From Populus alba (taxonomy: Eukaryota > Streptophyta > Magnoliopsida > Malpighiales > Salicaceae): 64,000 nt of DNA. The notes below the pieces were generated by a model. The model was not told where the DNA came from. It saw only the letters and a program-made list of their open reading frames with translations, and ran no database searches. A program made the position numbers and the translations under genes. Location of the stretch: the NCBI RefSeq assembly GCF_005239225.2, contig NC_133287.1, positions 4,011,493 through 4,075,492 of the forward strand, read 5' to 3'. Of this stretch, positions 25,101 to 38,085 are shown in pieces. Each line of letters starts with the position of its first letter. Position 1 is the first letter of the stretch.

Positions 25101-27450
25101 AAAAAAAAGTATATATTTGTGTATTATTATACATATTATTTTTAATAATACATCCATCACACATGGATAGCTAGTTACTTGGACATTCTATACCCCATGA
25201 AAACATTGCACTCGATTATGAACCAATTGTTGACAATGAACATCTTGAAAAACGTTGGAATAGTTGCAAATAGATGCGACCCTTTATTTTATGTGGGATA
25301 CGTGGGATCGAACGACCACGTATCTACACACCAACTCCATAAAAGTAGACCTATTTTTTTCCTGGATTTTTTTAAAAAAAAAAAAAAAACATGCACACGT
25401 CTCTTAATTCTTGAGAGATAAGAGAAAATACGAGGAGAGAAGAAAACATAGTGAGTTTGGGATTGTGAGAAACTTGCACTAAAGGAGAAAGTGATCTTGA
25501 CTTGATATTCAAGTTTTACTATTTCTTTGAAGCTAGTGAATTAATTATTCTATTTATTTGGCCATTAATGTTTTCCCATCCTGATGTCTTATAGCGTTAA
25601 ATAATATTGGGTCATTTATTTTTATTTCTCAATTGTTTAATTATGTGAAACTCACCCTTTTGTGTGCATATTTGTTCCTTGGGCTATTAATTTAAAGCTT
25701 AATGGTGTGTCCAAAGTGTATTTAGTTTTTGGATCGGATTTTGGGTAAACGAGTTGTTTATTTATTTTGCTATTAATTTGGACGTGGTCCTGTTAATGTT
25801 TCCTCATCCTGAGATTTTAGCCATTGAATTTGAGATTAGCGTTGAATTCAATCCTTGAAATTGACAAGAAAAGGTCAGGGAAGTATATCAAAATTAACAA
25901 AGCAGAAAGCAAAATTATAGTAATTTGATTAATTTATTAAAAGACGCGTGGAAGGGCAAGAAGGGTGATTGTCGTTTAAAAGCAATTGTGCCATGAGCAT
26001 TTTGGGATGGAGATGTTTGTGAATATGCTTTTTACGTGGTATTGATTTTATTAATTTTAAAATATATTTATTATTATTAAAGTTTTCTTATCTTTAATAA
26101 TAATTTATATTTGATTAATAAATCTAATATTTAATTAATCAATGTAAGGTAAAAATAAAGCATATAAAACAAAAATACATTGCAAATAAAGTTATAAAAT
26201 TATTATAATTATGATACGTTTTTGTATCAAAGCATTATTTTTAAATGTTTATGATTAATATTCTATTAAGATTAGATATTAATTGAAGCTGTTGAGATCG
26301 GTATATATTGTGATTTTTGTTTTTATGAAATCTCATTTTATATTGATGAATTTTTATTCTAAAAAATTGGATGGTAACTAAATATACAAATTTTTTTAAA
26401 AAAAATATTTTTGTTAAAATACGACTTTGTGGTGGTGCATTCAAATGAACGAAGGTTATTTTATTGATTGCACAGCTTATATTTACGAAGATAAATTGAG
26501 TGCCTAAAATATAAGGATAAATTAGCTAATTTTTGCAATAATTTTGTACATATACAATATTACATATTAGAATTTAAAAAAAAATATATTATTTTAATAT
26601 ATTTATAAATAAAAATCAATTTAAAAAATAATATTTACCAACCTCTCAAATATGTATTTTGTACAGCACTACTCTACCACGATCAAGCTTTTCCGGTCAT
26701 TGTGTAAAGTGTGGTAAGTGGTAACTCATTCATTGTTTTTTTTATATATATTTAATATAAACATATTAACATAAAAATGCAGCGGCCACTTAATATTACT
26801 CAAAAGTTTACCTACCAACTACTGCCCTGGAAAGGACGAGAATATTAATTATTTAGAAATGGCTTTAACAACAATAATTACAAGCTTTATTTTCTGGATT
26901 GTGTTTGGAAGAGGGAATAATAATATCCCGAGCTCCATGATGGATAGCAAGGCCTGTCCAGAAACAATGGGTACAAATGTCAAAGAAAAGAAATTGGAGA
27001 TGTCGAATATAGCTGTCAGAGAAGTGAAATTGCAGTGAGGAATAAATCAGACAGAAAAAAAAAAAAAAGAACAGAATAATAAAAGTAAGAGGCGGGAGGG
27101 GGAAAACAACAAAAAAGAGGCAGCACGCAAGCTGGGGACACAGGGACTCAATTGATTTAATATGGCGTCAGCAATCAGTGCGTGGCAGCAGCATCAGGGC
27201 TGCACCAGCTGCTGCATGCACCCAACCCGGTCGTCATTTCACCTTTTACAACGACCGATTTGACCCACCCGAACAAGCTCCCCTTGCGGTCCCCCCCCCC
27301 CCTCCATCTCTCTCACACACTTTCCGTCTTTTCCTTTTTAATTTTGGTTTTTTAAAAAAAAGTAAATTCTCACGGCAAACTTAAATCAATTGAGTGATTA
27401 ACACCACATCACCTGAAAACTTAAAATTATAAGCTGAGAAATAAAAAATA
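22154..27450. other. Long intergenic region, no gene seen
   Basis: Mostly AT-rich. Less repetitive islands lie at 22930-23100, 23860-24440, 24540-25060 and 26650-27300. Frames of 60-80 codons occur but none has a recognisable domain. A short fold-back at 24017-24060 and a C run at 27291-27302 are the only structural oddities. No tRNA or microRNA is identified. Confidence 0.45.
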
Positions 27451-27454
27451 ACGA

Positions 27455-27645
27455 GAAAAGTATTACTTGATTAGTTAGATTTTAAATTTATATTTTATAA
27501 ATTATTAATTTAAACCCCATAAATTTCAGGATTATTAAAGATTTATATGATTGTTAAATTACAGAATTTGTGAGATTGATCGAGATGACGCAAGCTGGTC
27601 CAGATACCTATATTAATAAAAAAAATAAAAAATTATAAGCTAAGA
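27455..27645 (+). mobile_element. SINE-like element
   Basis: ACTTGATTAGTTAG, TTAATTTAAACCCCATAAATTTCAGG, ATTATTAAAGATTTATATGATTGTTAA, GTGAGATTGATCGAG, ATGACGCAAGCTGGTCCAGA and a TATTAATAAAAAAAATAAAA tail match the other copies block by block. This is the copy with the clearest right half. Confidence 0.6.
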
Positions 27646-29128
27646 TAATTATTTATCACATTTATTAAAAAAAATGATTGTGCCATGTTTCCTTAATTAT
27701 AATGGAGAAATCATATACTATTCCATGATTGACTATTAACATCAAGTTATACATAATTGAGAGGGGAAGTTCTCTATGGTGTGCAACATGGTGTTCAGGA
27801 AAATAACTTAAGTGCTCCACCAAATTTTTTTTTTAATAAAGCGAGGGAAAAAAGCAACAAAATGATATTGTTGAGAAAAGACCATAGTAGTATCAATAGG
27901 AGAAACAATTCCCAAAAATACTAAGATTAAAGACTGAATTTATATAGAAAAATATACACATGAATTATGAGCTCAATGCTCTAGAAAACATCGGGGCCCT
28001 GCCCCTTTAAAAAAATAAGATTGATTTGAAAACCAATCAAGGCTAAGATCTTTTTTAATGATTTTAAAAATGTATTTCTTACATGTGCATTCTTGCCTTC
28101 GATATTTAAATTCAGAGATTCAAAGAAAAAAAAGATTTAATCACCAAGCCAGCCATTTTAAATAAAATATTTAAATTGATCTGATTGAATTAAAATGAAC
28201 GTAAAACTGAAGATTTAAAAGATTCTTTGATTTTTTTTCTCCCTCTTATTGCAAAATAATCTGTCCTCTCCGATATTCAAAATAATCTGCCAAGGTGGAC
28301 CCATATTACTGAACGTGGCAGCACAGCATGATCCCTGGGGCCTGGACAATAAAATTGGTGCCGTTCTCCTCACGAGCGAATATGTCGGCAGCAGAGGCGT
28401 CACGGCGTTCTAACGTTACCCACCACACAAACAAACACGAAAACATGGAACACAAACTAATGTTCATTACCTGTTTCCTTTCCTTCTTGTTTTTTCATGT
28501 TCTCTGTCGTACAGAAACTCCGTGACCCTGTCGGTGACCGTGGCGGCGCGACGACACCGTTTACAAACACTATCCTCCAATCAGGATTTCAGTTTATTCA
28601 CAGCTGGTGTATCTTGTCGTATTCTTGATGACTGACGGTGCTGTTAAGGGAGTGCATCATTATGTCACATGGTACCATGTCATGATGGTCAATGGGGGAT
28701 AATGGATGTGGGGATGATGATGTGTAGGGTTTTTATTTTTAAAAAAATATAGATTTTATTTTGGTCTGCAGTTTTCTGGATGTGGCAGAGGCAGTCCCAT
28801 CATGATGAGGTGGGGCTCTCACAAAGTTCATTGTCTTTGCTTGTCACTTTCTACTTTTCTTTTACTATTTTAATTATCAACAATATAATATGAAATTGAG
28901 GGCATGCTCAAGCAAATTAATGAAAAGCAAGCTGATATGGGCAGTCTTCCAAGCTACAGAGACCGATGGCGTAGAAAACTATGTATTTTCTTAATTTACT
29001 ATCCACGTGTGTGTGCGTGTATAGTTTAAATTCTTTATTGGATGCAAATTATGGAACATCATATAAATCAATAAGAAATTTCTAATTTGATGGGCGATGA
29101 TTATCACCTCACATGTTTATTGAAATAT
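27646..29128. other. Intergenic DNA with a GC-richer island, no gene called
   Basis: 28260-28640 is GC-richer and non-repetitive (for example GGGGCCTGGAC, CGTCACGGCGTTC, GTGGCGGCGCGACGAC). It holds short frames on both strands without domains. It may be a promoter relic or a conserved noncoding element. The rest is AT-rich. Confidence 0.4.
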
Positions 29129-29129
29129 A

Positions 29130-29305
29130 ATTATAAATGGTGTACCTTAACTAATTAAATTCTTGATTTATTTTTTTAAAATTATCAGTTTGAATCTCGT
29201 CAATTTTAAACCAATAAAAATTTATATAATCGTTAATTTCAGTACTCGTAGGATTAAGTTGAGCTCGGATATACATTAATAATAATAATAAAAAATCTTG
29301 AAATT
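29130..29305 (+). mobile_element. SINE-like element with (AAT)n tail
   Basis: CTTAACTAATTAAATTC (A-box-like), ATCAGTTTGAATCTCG (box-B-like, near 29189-29204), AAAAATTTATATAATCGTTAATTTCAG, GTAGGATTAAGTTGAG, CGGATATACATTAATAATAATAATAA. All blocks are in the family order. Confidence 0.6.
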
Positions 29306-30500
29306 TTTTTTCTTCAAGTGTTCGGTGAGAAGAGGACTACCTTTATCACTCAGGAAAAATTGTAAATGTATGATTATGATTTGATAACTAGAGTAAATCA
29401 CGTTTTATTTGTTGACAAAATAAATAGCACTTGAATATGTGAAAATAAACTATATTAGGTAGGTATTTCCCATTCAATAAATTATATTTTTTTTTTTAAA
29501 AAAGAACTTGGTTAATTGCTTTAAACTTGGTTGATTGTTTTAATGTTAATTATTATTGGAGACTAATTAAGTATTGTTTTTGTGTTATAATTGGGTTATT
29601 TATTTATTTTTTTAATAATTTTTTGTTTGATAAAATATTTAATTGATATTTTATATGTGTTTTTATTGATTTTGACTTACTGATATAAAAAATAAATTAA
29701 AAATTAAAAAACCCATCATTTAAAAGTGATTTTCAATTGAAAAATCCATATTAAAAAATATCATGATCATAATACCAAAATTTCTTGCTTTATGATAACA
29801 TAAATTAAGTGTCAATATTAGATTAGGTGATTTAATTTTTGAAGTTTGAATTTTAAATCAGTAATTAAAAAAATCCTTATAAGGCATTAGACTATAAAAA
29901 TACGTTCTTAAGAATAATTATAAGAGAAACTAGATTTTAATTGATATGTAAATTGACTAAAAAATATTCTTATTTTGAATTGAAATAATTACTTTCAATT
30001 ATTGGGTAATAAGAAAAACATAAAGTTGCTAGTGGAGAGGTGGCCGGCCATCTTGTTTTTGTTGTTTCTTGTTTTTCTTTTTATTGATAAAAAAAAAAAA
30101 AAAAAAAAAAAAGGGTGGTGTGTAAGGAACCATTAAATATAATAAGGTGACAGTGTGTAAAGTGAGTAAAACCACCCTCTCAAAGAAAATGATTGACTAC
30201 AAAACAATGGGCTGACAGTACAGTACAGCAGCAGTAGTCACATGATTTTGAGTGTCTACCTTTTCTTTTTAATTTTGATTTTAATTTTGATTTTAATACT
30301 GCCGTGTGCGTGCACCACATGTTGAGGAGCCGCGGGGGCGTTGATTAGGCTGGACGGTGGCGCAACCTCGCCCTCTTTTAATTCCGTGGTCCCTTAAGAA
30401 TGGTCAATTGCAAAAGGATGGATATTGTGGGACCTTTCAAAATCAGGCGACAGGAGTGTACAAGCTGGCATGATGCAACCCATTTTGGTTTGTCATTTCA
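29306..30500. other. Intergenic DNA, nothing recognised
   Basis: AT-rich, with an A run at about 30089-30112. 30160-30480 is GC-richer (GGAGCCGCGGGGGCGTTG near 30327) without a coding frame. Confidence 0.45.
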
Positions 30501-30504
30501 GTTT

Positions 30505-30655
30505 AACTGTGTTTTGTTATTTTTTGAATTTAAATTTAATAATTTTAAATTATTTTGATGTAGTGATGTTATAAATAAATTTTTTAAAAATATATATTAT
30601 TTTAATATATTAAAAAAAATACCTTAAAACACAACATTTATCACACTTCCAAATA
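30505..30655. repeat. AT-rich MITE-like family copy
   Basis: TTTAAATTATTTTGATGTAGTGATGTTATAAATAAATTTTTTAAAAATATATATTATTTTAATAT then ACACAACA, in the family order. Confidence 0.45.
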
Positions 30656-30694
30656 TCATGAAATTCTCATTGTACTATTAATATGTGGGTGACA

Positions 30695-30850
30695 TTATGA
30701 TACAGTGTGTTTTTTTGTTTTAAAATATTTTGAAATGGTTTTTTTATTTTTAATATTAATATATTTAAATTATAAAAAAAACATTAAATTTATATTTTTT
30801 AAGTTAAATATACTTTTAAAACCCCTAAAAAAAATACTACTAAAATCTTA
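30695..30850. repeat. AT-rich MITE-like family copy (partial)
   Basis: GTGTGTTTTTTTGTTTTAAAATATTTTGAAATGG followed by TTTAATATTAATATATTTAAA and A-rich blocks; a second copy beside 30505-30655. Confidence 0.35.
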
Positions 30851-33800
30851 TTGTTTGTTAGACTTGGGACCAATAGATTTTTGAGCACCTTGATCATTTC
30901 TATAAGATGGGGAAATCAAGCTATCAATTGTTTTTTTTTTTTTTCTATTTATCAATGATTAAACAATTATTTCGTAAATGAAGCTATGGCATAGTGGAGT
31001 CTTGACCGTTATCTTTTTGTTGTTTGTTCTTACCATCTTTTAATCTAATTAAAATAAACCACTCATCTGAAACTCGAGATTTTGCTCATATGCCAAAAAA
31101 AAAAATGCTTGGATAATTGGATATAACTAGTTTTGCTGTCCAATAGATGCTATGGGGTAGTTTTTAAAATTAATTTTTCTTTATTTTTTTTTATAAAAAT
31201 AGATATTTGCAATAAGGACAATATTCTGAAAAAAATAATATTTTATTAGGTGAATTTTTATTTTTTTAGTGTATTTTTTTTTTTTACAAAAGCTCATTTT
31301 GTTTTATTTGTAGCATGGTTTTCGAATAAAAAACTAAAAGCCATTAAAATAAATATTCATAACAATCTTAATCATTCCAATTAAGAAGTAAAAATGTATC
31401 TCTTCAATCAAAGTTCACTTTCTATGTTCATTTTTCTTACAAAATAATATTTTTTTTTCCATGAGGATCATTGCTTTCTAAACATAAAATAATCATGATA
31501 TGAAAATAAGGATTCAATAAAAAAAAACAAAAAAAAAATAACGACTCAATAATTTGTACATGATTAATAATTTTTTTTTTTAAAAATTATTAATCTTAAG
31601 AAATTATGTGAAAAAAATAAAAAAATAATTATGATCTTAAAGATCCAATTAAAGTCATTGTTAACCCCAAAACACCATAAAATCCATAAAAAAAATACAA
31701 ATAAATAAATTCAAAAAAACCCTTCATGAGCTTAAAATTGCTTCTTTCAATAGATGAAAGTTTCAAACCATATTCATGGAACTTCACTTTCTAAAAGGAA
31801 TCTATTGACACTAAGATCGATCTTTTTCATTACATTAATGTGGTTCATCGAATCTCTCTTTTTTGTATCCAATAACTTTTCTCTCAACACACCGAGATCA
31901 AAACACAAATAAAATGAAGTTTATAACCCAAATATAAATTTATCAAACTATATGAACCAAATATGTAAAAAATTAAAACTTTAGGGATCAAATCTATATC
32001 TTTTTGCACTTGTAAAATTTGAAATGCTTTTTTTCTTTTTAATTTTGGCCCTACTCTTTCATTTTTTTAACAAAAAAATTTAAAAATTTTTTTTAATAAA
32101 AATTTGATAAAGACCTCATATATTCAATACGATGCAGATAAAAATAAATTAATACACAAAAATTAATGCAAACATCAAGTGCAAGGATAAAATAACAAAG
32201 AAATAAAGTTTAAGGAGCGATAAAAGGTGCCATAAAATGAGCAGTGGCATCCATAGTAAAAAATGTGTTTTGTTGTGTTTTTTTTATATAATAATATAGG
32301 ATTTTTCATGTGTATTAAGCTTTCACATGAAAAGCTTGACAATGTATTAAGCTAGCACAATAAATTTCTCATTTGTAACAGAGACAACAAGTCATGAAAA
32401 GTGGAAAGAAGGGCATCAATTTAGGGAACAGTCACGTAACATGACTCTTGACTAGACTAGGTTGTAAGACAGACGTATTTTCTGAGCTATTTTCATGTTG
32501 GAAAGCTCTATCCTGTGAAAATGAGACTGCAACCATTCACCTAATAAGATGGTCATAAGCTCTTAACTCGATGATAACGTGACCAGACCAGACATGGCTA
32601 CTGCTCAAAACAATTAAAAAAAGGAATCATCTTGTCAAGCAGTGGGAGGACACCTACTTCAAATCAACTCAAACGTCACAGAGGAAAGCGTCTGTAACGT
32701 GTCAAAAGAGGAGGCTCGAGGACTCCTAGCCTAGGCCCCCCAGCCTCCCTGCGCCAAGAAAACACCAGTTTCAGGGTGGAGAGAACATTCACCTTCCTAT
32801 CAGAAGGGGACCAGCCAGAAAACCCGCCATTGCCATGATTGCAGGTCACCTCTTACATCATCTACAATTTCTCCGTCGCAGAAGCACCAGCCATTTATAA
32901 AAGTAAAAGGGGGCTTCAAATATATCTGATGGAAACTTTTTATAATCTTGAACGAGCACTCCTTTTCTCTTCATCTAATGGGAATTAAATAAACATAAAA
33001 TATTTTGTCACTGTCTTCTTTTCTTTTTTTCACTTGTGTGACCGGCGATGGTGTCCTGAACAAGTCCCCATGCTGGTTTCGAGAGATAAGCCACAAGAAA
33101 ACCCAAATCTGCTTTCTTGTTTGTATTAATAAAAAAGTATAGTTTGGTGTGATAAACGAGCACCCAACAGAAGCATATCTAAAGATAAAAGCAGCAAAGA
33201 CACCGGGAATCCAGCATGCGTTGTTTGTTTGTCTCTCCAAATAATTTCTTGTATAAAGATATGGGAAGCGTAGAGGCTATGCCCTAGATTCAAATCCTTT
33301 CATGGGGCAGCACTTCAAATAAACCTGCTTTTTATAGAAGAGCTCCATGCCTGAAGCATTTCCGCAATGTTGAAGTCCTTCAGCCCCGTAAATTTTAGTT
33401 TATACACTATAAACAGCCAAATACGAGGTTTTCAGTTCATAGCTCCTAAAGCTGTATATACGAACTAAACCTAGTATATGGTTCTGATTATCATAACTCA
33501 TTTCACAAGTATACATCAAATTCCCTAGGATTAAATAACATGAAAGAAAGAAAACGAAACTTTCAGATATGCACATTACATATCGTGCACAAAAGATTCA
33601 TATAGCTTCGTTTTCAAGTTACCAAGCTGCAGCTGCAGCAGCAGCAGCGGATTAGACAGCTAATCTGAGCATGATGGGTGGAATTAATTTAAATAAAAAC
33701 ATTCTCCCTGGGGATGGATGCACCTCGAATGAAATCAATTATTACAACCTGCTCGATAGAGATCTAAAATGTTTGTGTTTCCATTGAAAAATATACTCTC

Positions 33801-34240
33801 GACAACAACATATTCCTAATTCCGACTACACTTCTCTCTGTGAAACAAAAGGTCCATAGAGCTGTTGAGTCCTTTTGGGCTTTAGGAGCAAAAAAATATT
33901 GCATGCTGCAACAATTTTTCTGATCGTGGGAAAATTCTTCTGTCGCCATTTATTATTCAACTTTATTAAATCCAACATCTCTCTAGACACAGCCACACAC
34001 ACACATGCATAGTATATGTGTATCTGCAATTTTTATTTTCAGGGGAAAGCATGTGGTAAATCTGATTGCATAATCATCTTGGTAATATATTTCCTTTTTT
34101 TCCTCAGGTGGCCCAACTGATATATTGACCCTGGAGGAAGGGAAAATGTTAATTTCTGACATAGAGCATGCACTCAGATTTTTTCATGCTTAATGAATTA
34201 ATTTTTTTTTTAATTTTATTACTTATTTCACTTATCAATT
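30851..34240. other. Long intergenic region left of the Yippee-like exon
   Basis: 30.9-32.4 kb is AT-rich and repeat-like. 32.4-34.1 kb is more balanced and may be low-copy; it includes CCTAGGCCCCCCAGCCTCCC (near 32731) and a (CAG)n-like CTGCAGCTGCAGCAGCAGC at about 33629. I searched it by eye for the missing Yippee exons (a FHC..GKAYLFN segment and a GWKYE segment on the minus strand) and found none. Confidence 0.4.
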
Positions 34241-34244
34241 CTAA

Positions 34245-34450
34245 TAAATCATGGTTGTTATACTCGGTCTGGACCAGGCTTTACAATAAATAAAGAGTTG
34301 ACTTGATGTAATTTGATAAAAATACAATTTACTTAAAACTTGTTGACTTTTTATAAAAAAAATATTGTTTTAATTTTTAAAAAATAAATCAACTCAGATT
34401 AACTCAACCAACTCGTATCTTATCTCAAGTTGATCCTCGAGTCTGGTTTA
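34245..34450. repeat. Copy of the 'AACTCGGTC..GACCAGG' dispersed repeat
   Basis: CTCGGTCTGGACCAGGC, AGAGTTGACTTGATG and CAACCAACTCGTATC resemble segments at 17385-17560, 37100-37230 and 50990-51370. Confidence 0.35.
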
Positions 34451-34937
34451 ATAATTATGCATGAAAGAACTTCAAAACAAGCAGCATTATTGATTGTCTC
34501 TCCATCTAGGCAGTAGATGGCTAGATCTCATTTACAGGAAACAACAAAATGGTCATTAAAACACCACACCAAATGTGCATTTCATCAAAGGCCAGCTAGG
34601 AATTGGTCATTAGAAACAACCTGCTCCCACCCTCCCCCACCGCAAAACATAACATTCACCCAGTTCTCTACCACTGAATGCCAAAAAACGAAATCAAACT
34701 CCGAAAAATATTTGCAAACTAAAGCAAGAGATTATAAGAACTTACGCATTACAAAATGCAGCCAGTCAGATCATATTACCACTGGCAACTTACCCTAGAA
34801 AACCATTCCTCTTCTCTTCAAAATGATCAGTTCAATCAATCTTTCAATCGTCGCAAAAAAATTCAATTTTTTAACTAATTATTATCAAAACTAAAAAAAG
34901 AAAGGACAGAAAGAAAGAAAGAAACGGAGAGAGTAAC

Positions 34938-35042
34938 CCCGGAGAGGAGATGATCACCGAGAGCAAGAGGGGTGTCGCAGAACCTGCACCTGTAAGAACC
35001 ATCACCTTCTGCATCTAATCCTACTGCAAATACCCTCCCCAT
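34938..35042 (-). CDS. First exon of a Yippee-like zinc-binding protein (rest not found)
   Basis: The minus-strand frame from the ATG at 35042 begins MGRVF and continues through SYRCRFCDTPLALGDHLLS. This is the start of plant Yippee-like proteins: the MGR(V/I/L)F opening and the first CxxC zinc pair (C-R-F-C) in a 'sCxxCxtxLA' context. It ends after 35 codons at CTCTCCGGG|GTTACT, a usable splice donor. The remaining exons, with the FHC..GKAYLF segment and the second CxxC pair, should lie to the left, but I find nothing matching in the following 14 kb. Either the intron is very large, or this is a truncated copy. In-frame ATGs upstream (35102) give a low-complexity, Arg/Glu-rich stretch and are not favoured. 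Yippee proteins are small, about 105-130 aa, and of poorly defined function. Confidence 0.5.
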
Positions 35043-35109
35043 TACAACCACCTTTACCTGTCTCTCTTCCTCGCCTCGCTCTCTCTCTCTCCTTGCTACC
35101 AAAATTAAA

Positions 35110-35605
35110 CAGACCTCCTCCTCCTCCTCCTTGAAGGTAGTACTGTTTGCATTTACGACAATTACGAAACGGACAGTAATTATTCTCTGGTTTATGTTTA
35201 TTTATATTTATATTTATAATAAATAAATCGCATTTGCTTAGAAAAAATCTACCTGTTTCTATATTTTTAGTAATTGATAGTAGTGCAACTTATTTATTAC
35301 AAATTACTATTTAAACTATGATTTTAAAAAGAAAACATGTATGACTCCTGATGATTTTGAATTTTACATTAAAGTATTACAATGAATTACATGATTTTCT
35401 TTATTTTTTATATAAAGTTGACACTGAATATTATATTTTATTAATGATCAGCGAATCCTAAAAATTGTTGTTTTTTAATGCTTTTATAAAGTTTTCAATT
35501 ATGATCCACTTAAACAAAAAAAAAAACATATCTCGTAACCATCAAGCAACTATCTCAAGGTTATCTGTTCAATATGCCATCGTTTGAAAATTATCTCTCT
35601 TTACA
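35110..35605. other. Intergenic DNA right of the Yippee-like exon
   Basis: A (CTC)n-like tract (CCTCCTCCTCCTCC, 35115-35130) would sit in the Yippee leader. The rest is AT-rich with no feature seen. Confidence 0.4.
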
Positions 35606-35607
35606 TT

Positions 35608-35705
35608 CAAAAAATATTTTTAATTTTTTTAATTTAAAATAAAAAATATATTAATATATTTTTAAATATAAAAAACACTTAAAAAAAATATATCTTAAAG
35701 ACTGC
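35608..35705. repeat. AT-rich MITE-like family copy (partial)
   Basis: AAAAAATATTTTTAATTTTTTTAATTTAAAATAAAAAATATATTAATATATTTTTAAATATAAAAAACACTT, the right half of the family. Confidence 0.4.
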
Positions 35706-37095
35706 CCGACGAACATGGAGATAGATGGATTGATTCACTTTCTTTTTTTTATCTCTCAATTATTTCCCTACCTGCCAAGTCAAGTGATCGGCGACGGAGA
35801 CAGATAAGGGATATGGTCTACTGTACATGGGCTTTAGCGATATGGTTCCAGAAAAGCTTGAACCTTTGACCACCAGCTTAGGTCTGCATAGAGAGAGTAT
35901 TGGTGTTAGCGGCATTATATCATATAACATATATAATATATAATATGTTGTTTGAAAATATATTTTATATTGTTAATATTATCAATATGAACACACACAC
36001 ACACAGAGAAGAGTTTAGTGATAAAATTATAAGAAAATTTGTGTATGCAATTAATTCCTTTCATTCTTTATTCTTGTTTTTTTTTCTGTGTCTCTCTTGA
36101 TTAATCTTCCTTTCCGCCATAAGAGATTCAAATCAGAAACCCTGCTTTATAATGATTACACACACCTCCCATTAAACTAACAAATAACAATAACGTAAGC
36201 ACAAATTTTAAGCACCCAAATAAAAATTGTTAACAAATCAACTCCAAACAATTAGGTCAATTATGGGTGGCACCCACATCTGCCCTTGGTGCTCAAGGAG
36301 CAAAGTCTTGCTTGATCGTGGAAGTAAATGCAATTGCTTTTTCTTTTTTTTTACTAATAAGCTGCTGTAATTCAATCCAGCTACTTTCTACGTTGGTTTG
36401 CGTATTTTCTCGCCCAAGAAAGCGATCTAGATCTTCACTTCAGCCCTCCACACTCCACGTATTGTTTAATGCTTCTTTTCGCCACTAACCGGAGAAAGAA
36501 ATCGTCTCGGATGCCTCATTCAACGAGCCTCGTCGTTTATTTTGCCTTGCAGGTTGTGTGCTGGGGTTTTCTACAACGACTCAAACGACAAGTCAATAAA
36601 TGGGTCAAGATATTGAAAGAAAATAATAATGGCTTGCCAACTCCAAGATATGAAAGAAAATAATGAGGGTATGGGAAGAAGGGCTGGCATCGCTTAACAA
36701 AGCACAAGTCAAGTCAAGTGATAGACGAGTTTCAATTTCATTTTATATTTTTTAGTTTGATAAAATACGTGTATACATTTCAGGCTTAAAGACAGATAAT
36801 TAATGTGAGGTTAGTAGTGTAAGCATACTTATAAAACTCAATTTGAGGTTTATTCAATTAAAGGATAATATTTTAAGATATTATAATATTTTTTAAGTTA
36901 AAATATTTAAATTAAAATTTTTTTTTAATTTTATATTAAAAAAGCTTAACTTTTTTTTAAGAACATAAAATATATATATATATAAAAAGGTTTTAAATCT
37001 CACATTTAAAAAAATAAAATATTTTTTTAGTATTTATATAGTGAACTTTAAAAAGTGTTAATAACCAACTAAAACAATATGAAAAAAAAAAGTAT
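35706..37095. other. Intergenic DNA, nothing recognised
   Basis: 36.26-36.70 kb is balanced and may be low-copy; frames at 36267-36488 and 36469-36663 show no domain. The rest is AT-rich. A short (AC)n lies at about 35991-36004. Confidence 0.45.
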
Positions 37096-37099
37096 AAGA

Positions 37100-37230
37100 A
37101 AAAAACACCGAGTCTCATTCAGATTTACCCGGGTCATGGGTCGATCGGGTTTTGCCAGGTTGTTACACTGATCAGTCTTTTATTTTACTCGAATCGATCC
37201 AGCCACAGAATTGACCAAATTCCAGATCAT
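37100..37230. repeat. Copy of the 'ACCCGGGTCATGGGTCGA' dispersed repeat
   Basis: ACCCGGGTCATGGGTCGATC, TTTGCCAGGTTGTTACAC, ACTCGAATCGATCCAGCC. This is the GC-rich core of the family seen at 34245 and 50990. Confidence 0.4.
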
Positions 37231-37859
37231 CTTTGTCTTGTTAGAAAAATTATATAAAATGATATAATGGATAATTAGATATTTTTAAAAGATAATTGTT
37301 GCATCAATATATTTGTAATGTAATCTAACCAAGATACTTGATTGATCAAATTTTATAAATACAAGTTCTTAAATAAGAAAATAAATAAGTATAGCGAGCA
37401 GTAGTATGTTTGATTTTTTTCATTTTAGTTACATGGTGAAATGACTACGATGCTTGTCTTAATTTGAAAAAGTTGATCGCATGTGGGTGCTTTTGCGCTC
37501 TTCTGATGATGCGTCTAACATAATTCGGTGGCCAAATCCTGACTTTTACTATAAGGTTTGTGCTGGTGGTCATTTATTTTTTTTATTTTTTTTTTACAAT
37601 TGATTTTTACCTATTCTGTTTTTCTATGGGGTTAGCACATTGCGTGTTAACTTTTCTTTGTGGGGGCCAATATTTTTTTGAAAAAAATTGTTATTTCTTA
37701 ACTTAATTCTAATTTTTTTTTGAGAAAAACACAACTATCTCTTAAATTATATTTTTTTTTCAAAAAAAGAAAAAAAATCAGCCCACAGCATCAACGGGTC
37801 ACCAATGTGGCATACTCTATTCATAGAAAAGGTTAAGAAAATAAAGAAACTTCTTAGAT

Positions 37860-38085
37860 AGCGTTTGAGAACGCGGTTGAAACCGCGTTCCCAAAATATT
37901 TAAAATTTTTTTTTTTATTAAAATTTAATATGATTTATACTTTTTGAATCGTTTTGATATGTTGTTATTAAAAATAATTTTTAAAAAATAAAAAACATTA
38001 TTAATATATATTTTAAAATAAAAAATTATTAAAAAAACAATCACTACCACACTACTAAAAACACGCAATACCAAAAATGAACCGC
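37860..38085. repeat. AT-rich MITE-like element, best preserved copy with GC palindrome
   Basis: Starts AGCGTTTGAGAACGCGGTT. At 37869-37890 GAACGCGGTT and AACCGCGTTC form a perfect 10-bp inverted repeat around GA. It continues TTTGAATCGTTTTGATATG, TTATTAAAAATAATTTTTAAAAAATAAAAAACATTATTAATAT and ends near CACTACTAAAAACACGC. More than ten partial copies of the same order occur in this window. No coding capacity. A MITE is the likeliest class; target duplications are not clear. Confidence 0.55.

Noticed and set aside
33629..33648. CTGCAG/CAG run as a coding polyglutamine tract
   Set aside because: No open frame or gene context on either strand.
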